Notes: generated by a model from the letters alone, not told the origin. Counted from the first letter of the stretch, positions 1-5,274 are shown. The stretch is DNA of 7,534 bases from Thermodesulfovibrionales bacterium (GCA_022013235.1 JAKLQR010000056.1:1-7534); one strand, 5' to 3'. Made by a program: numbers and translations.

Positions 1-3
1 AGG

Positions 4-22
4 ATTCCGAACAAGTCGGAAT
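4..22. repeat. Short palindromic repeat at left edge, upstream of dapF
   Basis: A perfect 7-bp inverted repeat, ATTCCGA (4-10) and TCGGAAT (16-22), surrounds a 5-base ACAAG spacer and is followed by GACAG. It ends only 15 bases before the dapF ATG. The layout resembles the dispersed intergenic palindromes of the form ATTCCGG-N5-CCGGAAT-GACAG that I know from several bacterial phyla; that likeness is from memory, not a search. It has no U-tract, so it is not an obvious terminator. The element may continue left of the window. Confidence 0.55.
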
Positions 23-37
23 GACAGATAAAATAGC

Positions 38-943
38 ATGAAAATACCGTTTACAAAGATGCACGGCCTCGGCAATGATTTCATCCTTATCAATTGTATT
101 GATCAGGATTTCGGGATTACCCCCCCTCAATCCCCCCCTTATCAAGGGGGGGAGATACGGGGGGGTGGTCCTGCGCTAAGCGATTTAGCAAAAAGATTGT
201 GCGACCGACGATTCGGTATCGGCGCCGACCAGATCCTCCTGCTCGAAAAATCCGGTGCCGCAGATTTCAGAATGAGGATCTTCAATGCGGACGGGAGCGA
301 GGTCGAGATGTGCGGGAACGGCATCCGCTGCCTTGCAAAGTACGTATGGGACAGAAACCTTTCTCCAAAAGATATCCTTGATATAGAAACATTGACAGGT
401 ATCATCAGACCGGAGAAGGCAGGAGATATGGTAAAAGTTGATATGGGCGAGCCGGTATTCGACCCGGAAAAAATACCGGTTCATCTTCCTCATCCTTCAT
501 CCTTCATCCTTCATCCCTTGGGCGGTCTTATCGATTATCCCCTTCAGATAGAGGATAAAGAATTCAGGATTACGTGCGTATCCATGGGCAACCCGCATGC
601 GGTCATCTTTGTTGATAATGTCGCCGAGTTCCCGGTGACGTATTACGGGCCGATGATAGAGCGCCATCAGATGTTTCCCAAAAGAACGAATGTCGAATTC
701 ATAGAAGTCATCGATCCCTCTGCAGTGAAGATGCGCGTCTGGGAACGCGGATCAGGCGAGACGATGGCATGCGGCACAGGCGCATCCGCCGCGGCGGTAG
801 CGGCGCATCTGAAAGGCCTTGCAGGAAGAAATGTTGTTGTGCACCTGCTTGGAGGAGATCTCATGCTTGACTGGGCAGGTGATAATCGTGTGTATATGTC
901 CGGACCTGCGGTTGAGGTATTCGAAGGTGTTTTCCGCTCCTGA
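38..943 (+). CDS. dapF: Diaminopimelate epimerase (DapF) with two repeat-derived insertions
   Basis: Cytoplasmic, cofactor-independent epimerase converting LL-diaminopimelate to meso-diaminopimelate for lysine and peptidoglycan. The N-terminal KMHGLGNDF (residues 7-15) is the family signature. The two-base catalytic pair is present: C92 in MCGNGIRC (91-98) and C245 in ACGTGAS (244-250); GNPHA (184-188) and ERGSGET (236-242) are also conserved. At 301 residues it is longer than the about 274 of Haemophilus or E. coli DapF. The excess maps to two places: residues about 28-44, encoded by a C/G-tract palindrome, and about 150-160, encoded by a 7-bp tandem repeat. The start is chosen because the family motif begins at residue 5-7. 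No convincing Shine-Dalgarno precedes it, and a palindromic repeat lies just upstream. Both insertions lie between conserved blocks, so an active enzyme is likely. The identity is secure. Confidence 0.96.
   Translation: MKIPFTKMHGLGNDFILINCIDQDFGITPPQSPPYQGGEIRGGGPALSDLAKRLCDRRFGIGADQILLLEKSGAADFRMRIFNADGSEVEMCGNGIRCLAKYVWDRNLSPKDILDIETLTGIIRPEKAGDMVKVDMGEPVFDPEKIPVHLPHPSSFILHPLGGLIDYPLQIEDKEFRITCVSMGNPHAVIFVDNVAEFPVTYYGPMIERHQMFPKRTNVEFIEVIDPSAVKMRVWERGSGETMACGTGASAAAVAAHLKGLAGRNVVVHLLGGDLMLDWAGDNRVYMSGPAVEVFEGVFRS
119..169. repeat. C7/C7/G7/G7 palindromic repeat inserted in frame in dapF
   Basis: Four homopolymer runs of seven lie within 46 bases: C 120-126, C 132-138, G 146-152 and G 159-165. 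The inner arms form a 9-bp perfect stem (132-140 with 144-152) closed by ATC, and the outer runs can also pair. The segment encodes residues 28-44, rich in Pro, Gln and Gly (TPPQSPPYQGG, then GGG). Homologous DapF proteins go straight from the first beta strand to the (L)CDRRFGIGAD region, so this is extra sequence. It looks like an intergenic repeat that entered the gene without breaking the frame. Each strand has two G7 runs, so a G-quadruplex is also possible. Confidence 0.8.
490..517. repeat. Four-copy 7-bp tandem repeat (TCATCCT) inside dapF
   Basis: Three perfect copies of TCATCCT (490-496, 497-503, 504-510) are followed by TCATCCC (511-517), and a degenerate copy may lie just before (481-489). 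It encodes the low-complexity stretch HPSSFILHP (residues 152-160), between the KIP segment and the VSMGNPH motif, where other DapF proteins are about 10 residues shorter. Because the unit is 7 bases, gain or loss of one copy shifts the reading frame, while three copies equal seven codons. Confidence 0.85.
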
Positions 944-1161
944 ACCCGCAAGGCGCCCAATTGCAGAGAACGCTGCGCCTGGTTTTGCAAAATCAGCGGG
1001 AGCATATGCTTGCACTTCTTTTCAAGCGCGACTTCTGATAGAATTAGTAGGAAGCAGAAGATATCTTTCGTCTGCAAAAATAGAGTTCGGAGAACAGATC
1101 ATTCTATAAGAAACCGGGAGGGGATGAAATCAGTATAAATATCCAAAAAAAGGAGACGGTC
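944..1161. other. dapF-dapA intergenic region, no gene found
   Basis: This 218-base gap has no convincing gene; the open frame running through it continues from a frame overlapping the dapF end and has no family features. It holds two perfect 10-bp palindromes, TTTTGCAAAA (983-992) and AGCATATGCT (1001-1010), with centres 18 bp apart. A TAGAAT (1039-1044) could be a -10 element, but the nearest TTG-type -35 (TTGCAC, 1010-1015) is 23 bases away, so no promoter is called. No U-tract terminator follows dapF, so read-through from dapF into dapA is possible. The dapA Shine-Dalgarno AAGGAG lies at 1150-1155. Confidence 0.5.
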
Positions 1162-2034
1162 ATGTTGAAAGGGTCAATTGTCGCAATCGTAACACCTTTT
1201 AAGAAAGGGAAGGTGGATGAAAAGGCATTCGGCGACCTCATAGAATGGCATATATCCCAGGGCACCAATGCGATAGTCCCTTGCGGCACAACTGGTGAGG
1301 CTTCAACCCTCGATTATAAAGAGCATTACAGGGTTATCGAGATTGCAGTCAAGGTCGTGAACAAGAAGATTCCGGTGATCGCAGGAACCGGGGCAAATTC
1401 TACTGATGAGACGATCGAGATCACAGAACATGCGAAAAAATCAGGCGCTGACGCCGCTCTGCTTGTGGCGCCCTATTATAATAAGCCGACGCAGGAAGGC
1501 CTTTACCGGCACTACAAGCTTATCGCAGAAAAGATTGATATGCCCTTAGTCCTCTATAATGTCCCCGGAAGGACGGCGGTGAACATTCTGCCCTCCACGG
1601 TTGCGCGCCTTGCGGAGATAAAGAATATCGTCGCAATCAAAGAGGCAACAGGCGATATGAAACAGGTAAGCGAGGTTATCAGGCTTTGCGGCAATAAGAT
1701 TACTGTCATATCCGGCGATGACTTCACTACCCTTACCCTCATGGCGCTCGGCGGTAAGGGTACCATCTCGGTATCTGCGAATGTGATGCCGAAAGAGGTC
1801 TCTAAGATGTGCGCGTATATGCTGAAAGGCCAGTATGACAAGGCCAGGGAGATACATTTTAAGCTTGAGCCTCTCAATGCGGCGATGTTCATCGAGACGA
1901 ACCCGATCCCCGTAAAGACAGCACTTGCCATGATGGGGAAGATACAGGAGGAGTTCAGGCTTCCGCTCTGTGAAATGTCGCCTGCCAATAAGGAAAAACT
2001 GAAGAAGGTGCTGCAAGATTACAAGTTGATTTAA
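1162..2034 (+). CDS. dapA: 4-hydroxy-tetrahydrodipicolinate synthase (DapA)
   Basis: Cytoplasmic TIM-barrel, Schiff-base aldolase condensing pyruvate with L-aspartate semialdehyde, the committed step to diaminopimelate and lysine. At 290 residues it has the normal family length. Visible motifs are GTTGE (42-46), YYNKP (105-109), YNVPGRT (132-138) and the IKEATGD segment (159-165). K160 is the Schiff-base lysine; T44, Y106 and Y132 form the proton-relay triad, and R137 binds the substrate carboxylate, each one position below its E. coli number. The E. coli-type lysine-inhibition residues also appear, as H55, N79 and E83, so lysine feedback is plausible. AAGGAG (1150-1155) lies 6 bases before the ATG and supports the start. 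It is followed by a strong hairpin terminator and shares its pathway with dapF upstream. The identity is secure. Confidence 0.97.
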   Translation: MLKGSIVAIVTPFKKGKVDEKAFGDLIEWHISQGTNAIVPCGTTGEASTLDYKEHYRVIEIAVKVVNKKIPVIAGTGANSTDETIEITEHAKKSGADAALLVAPYYNKPTQEGLYRHYKLIAEKIDMPLVLYNVPGRTAVNILPSTVARLAEIKNIVAIKEATGDMKQVSEVIRLCGNKITVISGDDFTTLTLMALGGKGTISVSANVMPKEVSKMCAYMLKGQYDKAREIHFKLEPLNAAMFIETNPIPVKTALAMMGKIQEEFRLPLCEMSPANKEKLKKVLQDYKLI

Positions 2035-2053
2035 TAATCAATCGAAAACGGAA

Positions 2054-2103
2054 TACAATAAAAAGGGGAGACCATCCATTAATGGTCGCCCCTTTTTATT
2101 GTA
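2054..2103. terminator. Bidirectional intrinsic terminator between dapA and bioD
   Basis: A near-perfect inverted repeat has arms 2054-2075 and 2082-2103: 22 positions with a single G/A mismatch (2069 against 2088) and a 6-base loop CCATTA. GC-rich GGGG/CCCC steps sit in the stem, with A5 on the left flank and T5 on the right, so either strand gives a hairpin followed by a U-tract. It begins 19 bases after the dapA stop. It overlaps the bioD stop codon (2096-2098) and ends in the next-to-last bioD codon, so the convergent genes share one signal. Confidence 0.93.
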
Positions 2104-2803
2104 TATATCGCTTGATGATCTCCAGGTCTAAATTTTTTACAACAGCTTTTTCAATGCTTCTCGTGTCGAATTCCCGGAGATAGGGGAAGATGCCGATGAC
2201 TGGTACCGGGCTGATCTGTTTCAGTGTGTCGGGATTCGTCTCTTCTGCAAGTGTATCCTCGGGCGGGAAATGGTAATTGATGATGATCCCGGCAACGGGA
2301 AGCCCTGCCTTGATTGCACAGTCAACAGTAAGCATCGTGTGGTTCAGTGTGCCGAGTCCCGGCTTTGAAACTACCACCATCGGCAAGCCGAATTCTTTTG
2401 CAAGGTCGAGCACCGAATAATCCTGTCTTACCGGAACCATGAGTCCGCCGATACCTTCGACGACCACTGCATCATAGAGTGCCCGGAGTTGAGCATATGC
2501 TTTTGTTATTTTCTCGATGTCGACCGTTGTACCCTCAATCTGCGATGCTGTCAGGGGAGCGAGCGGTTTTTCGAAGCAACAGGGAGAGACAAGATGGACG
2601 GATTCCTCCATATGCGCGATGGTTTTTATAAACATTCCGTCTGACGGCACAAGGACATCGCCTTCTCTGAGACACCCAGTTTCTATAGGCTTCATGCCGC
2701 ATGCCCTGACGCCGAGGAGCCTGAGGCCGAGGATCAATGCGCCGGTGATGATAGTTTTTCCTACCCCTGTGTCTGTGCCTGTTATGAAGAAACCCTTTGC
2801 CAT
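2096..2803 (-). CDS. bioD: Dethiobiotin synthetase (BioD)
   Basis: ATP-dependent carboxylase closing the ureido ring of 7,8-diaminononanoate with CO2 to give dethiobiotin, the penultimate step of biotin synthesis; a cytoplasmic homodimer. The 235 residues match the family. The P-loop GTDTGVGKT is at 9-17 (K16, T17). MKPIETG (37-43) supplies the catalytic lysine K38; S54-D55 and E116 in VEGIGG match the metal- and nucleotide-site acids, and N176 matches the adenine-contacting asparagine. The ATG at 2803 is preceded by AAGGA with 5 bases spacing. It lies 31 bases downstream of bioF on the same strand, so the two are probably cotranscribed. Its stop codon is inside the shared terminator. No anomaly is seen. 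Confidence 0.96.
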   Translation of the reverse strand: MAKGFFITGTDTGVGKTIITGALILGLRLLGVRACGMKPIETGCLREGDVLVPSDGMFIKTIAHMEESVHLVSPCCFEKPLAPLTASQIEGTTVDIEKITKAYAQLRALYDAVVVEGIGGLMVPVRQDYSVLDLAKEFGLPMVVVSKPGLGTLNHTMLTVDCAIKAGLPVAGIIINYHFPPEDTLAEETNPDTLKQISPVPVIGIFPYLREFDTRSIEKAVVKNLDLEIIKRYIQ

Positions 2804-2834
2804 AGAATCCTTGATAAATTTAAAGCTCTTTGCG

Positions 2835-3989
2835 TTACGCTTCTTTCAGTGCTTCAATCAGTCTCTCAATATGTTCGTCAGTATGTGCGGCAGTTACGGT
2901 AACTCGTATCCTTGGTTCTCTTACTGTCGGCGGCCGTATTGCCGGAGCGTATATTCCCTTTTCGAAAAGGCGCCCCGATACACGGAGGGTATTTTCGACC
3001 GTTTCTGTCATGATCGGAATAATTGGCGATTCACTCTGACCGGTATCATAACCGCAGTCCTGAATACCCCTGACAGTTTTCTCTCTGTTTGTCCACAGTT
3101 TTTTTAATAATGAAGAGTCATTCGCGATGATGTCAAATGAGGCGAGTGAAGCAGCAACGACACATGATGGCAACGCAGTCGCATAAATGAAACTGCGCAC
3201 GGTGTTCTCTGCCCATTGGATGATATCTTTTGTGCCGGCGGCAAACGCTCCGAAGGAGCCAAAGGCTTTTGAAAACGTGCCCATCTGTATGACCCACGGT
3301 TCCGGTTTCAGGCTGAAGTGATCCAGTGCACCTTTCCCGTTACCGAGGACTCCTGTGCTGTGCGCTTCATCCAGATACAGAAGGAGAGAATTATGAGAGG
3401 GAAGTCCTCGGGTATAACCGCGGCACAGGTCGTGCAGGTCTCTTAATGGCGCAAGATCGCCGTCCATGCTGAATACGGTATCGGTTATGATTATGTTCTT
3501 TTGCGCCGCATTCTTTTTTATTAATTCTTCGAGATGCGAGATATCACGGTGCCTGAAAACAAAGACAGCGGCTTTGCTGAGCCTGCACCCGTCAACGATG
3601 CTTGCATGATTGAGTTCGTCACTGAAGATCGCGGTATCTTCGCCTGCAAGCGCGGGGATAAGGCCGGTATTTGCCGCATATCCTGAATTGAACACGAGCG
3701 CTGATTCGGTTTCCTTGAAGGAGGCGACCTTTATTTCAAGCTCGCGGTGCAGGAGAGTGCCGCCGCCGAGAAGCCTTGATGCGCCCGCCCCGAATCCGAA
3801 AGAGTCGAGGGCCTGCTTTGTCCTCTCAATGAGATACGGATGACTGGAAAGACTGAGATAGTCGTTGGACGCAAAGTTCACATACGGTTTATTATGAAAC
3901 AGGATCACGGGCCCCTGCCGTGACTCTCTGTCCCGTAATTCCCTGAGGAGGTTGTGTTCTCTCAATATTTCGAGTTCAGCCCGAAACAT
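2835..3989 (-). CDS. bioF: 8-amino-7-oxononanoate synthase (BioF)
   Basis: PLP-dependent decarboxylating condensation of L-alanine with pimeloyl-thioester to 8-amino-7-oxononanoate, the first step of biotin ring assembly. At 384 residues it is the same length as E. coli BioF. It is an alpha-oxoamine synthase: SNDYLSLS (41-48), GAGASRLLGG (67-76), the SGYAANTG loop (102-109), H128 in ELNHAS that stacks on PLP, D207 and H210 in LDEAHSTG (206-213), and K241 in TFSKAFGSFG (238-247), the Schiff-base lysine. The family N-terminus matches the ATG at 3989, and an in-frame TGA lies upstream with no start codon between. No Shine-Dalgarno precedes this ATG; instead an extended -10 element sits 7 bases away. 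Close relatives such as glycine C-acetyltransferase are possible on sequence alone, but the downstream bioD favours BioF. Confidence 0.94.
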   Translation of the reverse strand: MFRAELEILREHNLLRELRDRESRQGPVILFHNKPYVNFASNDYLSLSSHPYLIERTKQALDSFGFGAGASRLLGGGTLLHRELEIKVASFKETESALVFNSGYAANTGLIPALAGEDTAIFSDELNHASIVDGCRLSKAAVFVFRHRDISHLEELIKKNAAQKNIIITDTVFSMDGDLAPLRDLHDLCRGYTRGLPSHNSLLLYLDEAHSTGVLGNGKGALDHFSLKPEPWVIQMGTFSKAFGSFGAFAAGTKDIIQWAENTVRSFIYATALPSCVVAASLASFDIIANDSSLLKKLWTNREKTVRGIQDCGYDTGQSESPIIPIMTETVENTLRVSGRLFEKGIYAPAIRPPTVREPRIRVTVTAAHTDEHIERLIEALKEA

Positions 3990-3996
3990 CAGAGAT

Positions 3997-4005
3997 ATTG
4001 TACCA
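3997..4005 (-). promoter_or_regulatory. Extended -10 promoter element of bioFD, probably leaderless
   Basis: On the minus strand the bases TGG-TACAAT read as an extended -10 (TGN plus a TATAAT-like hexamer at 4002 to 3997). Only 7 bases separate the hexamer from the bioF ATG (3989), so transcription would start at or within a base or two of the A of the start codon. No convincing -35 lies 16-18 bases upstream, which an extended -10 can tolerate. No ribosome-binding site fits the ATG, consistent with a leaderless mRNA. This is inference from spacing. Confidence 0.5.
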
Positions 4006-4026
4006 CATCATCCCCCCATGATTATT

Positions 4027-4040
4027 GTAATTGCAATTAC
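4027..4040. promoter_or_regulatory. Perfect 14-bp palindrome upstream of bioF, candidate operator
   Basis: GTAATTGCAATTAC is identical to its reverse complement. Its centre is about 44 bp upstream of the bioF ATG, hence just upstream of the predicted -35 area of the bioF promoter, and about 160 bp from the atp promoter. It does not match the BirA operator layout I know (TTGTAAACC with a 15-16 base spacer) or the BioR box. A dimeric regulator could bind here, but no regulator gene is in the window. Confidence 0.35.
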
Positions 4041-4076
4041 GAGAAGAGAGAGGAAAATAAGTGCCGGAACGGATAA

Positions 4077-4097
4077 TTTCCCGTGAGAACCGGGAAA
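4077..4097. other. Inverted repeat in the bioF-atp intergenic region
   Basis: TTTCCCG (4077-4083) and CGGGAAA (4091-4097) form a perfect 7-bp stem with a 7-base loop. No U-run follows on either side, so it is not a standard terminator. It lies between the two divergent promoters and upstream of both transcription starts as predicted. Its function is unknown; it could be a protein-binding dyad or a chance pairing. Confidence 0.3.
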
Positions 4098-4137
4098 AGG
4101 CGGGGGCAACGCTAACTCATTCTTTCCTTATAAAACT

Positions 4138-4178
4138 CCCTGTTTTGTCTGTTTTTTGAATTTACAGGGCCTTTTTTT
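4138..4178 (+). terminator. Weak terminator-like hairpin before the atp promoter
   Basis: CCCTGT (4138-4143) and ACAGGG (4164-4169) can pair as a 6-bp stem with a 20-base loop, followed by CC and a run of seven T (4172-4178). No rightward gene ends just before it, so it could at most block stray transcription entering the atp promoter region from the left. The stem is short and the loop long, so the call is tentative. Confidence 0.2.
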
Positions 4179-4194
4179 ACAATCTAAAAACCTC

Positions 4195-4224
4195 TTGACA
4201 ATCTTTTTTGGGCTGTGGTATGCT
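4195..4224 (+). promoter_or_regulatory. Sigma70-type promoter of the atp operon
   Basis: A consensus -35 TTGACA (4195-4200) is separated by 18 bases from the -10 TATGCT (4219-4224), which is preceded by TGG (4216-4218), giving an extended -10. Transcription should start near 4231, leaving a 5' leader of roughly 34 bases before the b' gene. This is the best promoter in the window and fits a highly expressed housekeeping operon. Confidence 0.8.
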
Positions 4225-4264
4225 GGTTTCGCTTCTCTATAAACTACAAGACGGAAGGTGAAAT

Positions 4265-4684
4265 ATGCTAGAGCTTAATTGGACTTTTATTGTCATGCTG
4301 ATCAATTTTCTTGTATTGCTCTTCATTTTAAATTCCATCCTTTTGCAGCCCCTCCTCAAGATCTTCAAGGAAAGAGATGATACCGTCAAGGGAGATCTTG
4401 ATGCCGCCAGGGACATGAGCACCAAGCGAGAGGAAAGCATTGCAAGGCTCAACAGGGAGCTTTCTGAGGCTAGGAGCAAGGCCAAGGAGATTTTTGAAGT
4501 CCTCAGGACAGAAGGAGTTCAGAAGCAAAAAGAGGTCCTCTCCGCTGCCGAATCCGAAGCCGTCTCCATCATTGAGAAGGCAAAGGTGGAGATCAGGGCG
4601 GATGCTGAAAAAGCAAGACAGGCGTTAAGGGCTGACGTGGATAAATTCTCCGATGAAATCGTAAGAAAGCTGGTGAAGGTATGA
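4265..4684 (+). CDS. atpX: ATP synthase Fo subunit b' (AtpX/AtpF')
   Basis: Peripheral-stalk subunit that pairs with b to hold the alpha3beta3 head against the membrane motor. The 139 residues comprise one N-terminal membrane helix (about 6-28, hydrophobic from WTFIVMLINF to ILLQPL) and a long, charged, alanine- and glutamate-rich coiled-coil helix (about 36-139) with no insert. There is no signal peptide, unlike the following b gene. AAGGTG (4255-4260) lies 4 bases before the ATG, supporting the start. It is the first gene of the operon behind a good promoter and overlaps the next gene by 4 bases. Assignment as b' rather than a second b rests on order, its short length and the lack of a leader peptide; the b/b' distinction is less certain than membership in the family. 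Confidence 0.9.
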   Translation: MLELNWTFIVMLINFLVLLFILNSILLQPLLKIFKERDDTVKGDLDAARDMSTKREESIARLNRELSEARSKAKEIFEVLRTEGVQKQKEVLSAAESEAVSIIEKAKVEIRADAEKARQALRADVDKFSDEIVRKLVKV

Positions 4685-5274
4685 GAGAGATGAAGAAGAA
4701 CAACAAACTTTTCCCCCTCTTTGCTTTTTGCATGTTTATCCTCGCAACTACCGCGGTAGCATTCGCAAGCGGCGGCGGCGAAGAAGCCCATACCCCGCTG
4801 TGGAAAGAATACATGTGGAAGATTATCAATTTTGGTGTCCTCATCATTATCCTCTGGAAGTTCGGCAAGCAGCCCGTCCAGAATGCGCTCAGGCAGAGGA
4901 CAGAATTAATAGAAAAGACCCTCAAAGAGGCGAAAGAGGCAAAAGAGGCTGCACTCAAGGCGATGCAGGAAGTCGAACAAAAACTGAAGACAAAGGATGA
5001 AGAGATAAAGGCTATCGTCGCAGCTGCCCAGAAGTCCGGTGAACTGGAGCGGAACAGGATAATAGAAGAGAGCGCCAGGCTTCAGGAGAAAATACTTGAA
5101 CAGGCGAAAACGAATATAGAGTTTGAGCTGAAACATGCCAAAGAAGTGATCAAGGCAGAGGCTGTTAATCTGGCGATGGAACTTGCGGAGAAGAAGCTGA
5201 AAGAGAAAATGACAAAGGAAGAGCAGGAAAAGCTCCTTGATGATTCTCTTGTCAAGATAGGAGGCAGAGGTTGA
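4681..5274 (+). CDS. atpF: ATP synthase Fo subunit b, with N-terminal signal peptide
   Basis: The second peripheral-stalk subunit. Residues about 5-29 look like a secretion signal (Lys/Asn-rich start, hydrophobic core LFPLFAFCMFILATTAVAFA, AFA-S cleavage site near 29/30). A short Gly/Glu linker follows, then the membrane helix (about 44-61, MWKIINFGVLIIILWKF) and a charged coiled coil to residue 197. A cleavable leader in b is known from Geobacter-like and related bacteria. The start at 4681 overlaps the b' stop as ATGA. However, the in-frame ATG at 4690 (residue 4, giving MKKNNKL) has a better-placed GAAGG (4675-4679), so the true product may be 194 residues. The end overlaps atpH by 4 bases. 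The identity is firm; the start is uncertain. Confidence 0.93.
   Translation: MREMKKNNKLFPLFAFCMFILATTAVAFASGGGEEAHTPLWKEYMWKIINFGVLIIILWKFGKQPVQNALRQRTELIEKTLKEAKEAKEAALKAMQEVEQKLKTKDEEIKAIVAAAQKSGELERNRIIEESARLQEKILEQAKTNIEFELKHAKEVIKAEAVNLAMELAEKKLKEKMTKEEQEKLLDDSLVKIGGRG
5259..5273 (+). promoter_or_regulatory. Shine-Dalgarno fixing the TTG start of atpH
   Basis: AGGAGG (5259-5264) lies 6 bases before TTG (5271-5273), inside the last codons of atpF. The TTG overlaps the atpF stop as TTGA. The protein begins KPVRAANRYAKAL right after this codon, which matches the expected delta N-terminus, so a TTG start is well supported. The overlap suggests translational coupling, and the weaker start codon may tune delta output, since one delta is needed per complex. 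Confidence 0.88.

Noticed and set aside
119..169. C/G-tract palindrome as an intrinsic terminator or the end of a broken dapF
   Set aside because: It has no U-tract, and the reading frame continues through it with all conserved DapF motifs downstream, so dapF is not called a pseudogene.
1010..1044. Possible promoter for dapA (TTGCAC with TAGAAT)
   Set aside because: The spacer is 23 bases, well outside the usual 16-18, so it is mentioned only within the gap description.
819..1109. Open frame of 96 codons spanning the dapF end and the intergenic gap
   Set aside because: Most of it overlaps dapF in another frame, it has no ribosome-binding site and its translation shows no family motif. It is treated as a shadow.
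1124..1138. Four-codon leader peptide (ATG AAA TCA GTA TAA) before dapA
   Set aside because: The purine-rich stretch touches the ATG, no lysine run or attenuator hairpin follows, and so short a frame is expected by chance.
1546..2016. Long open frames on the minus strand inside dapA
   Set aside because: dapA on the plus strand has every active-site residue; the antisense frames have no start signal or recognisable domain.
2517..3107. Open frame of 196 codons on the plus strand across bioD and bioF
   Set aside because: It is antisense to two clearly identified enzymes with intact catalytic motifs, and its composition is that of a reverse-strand shadow.
4027..4040. BirA-type biotin operator
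   Set aside because: The palindrome lacks the TTGTAAACC half-sites and the long spacer of BirA operators, so only a generic candidate operator is reported.
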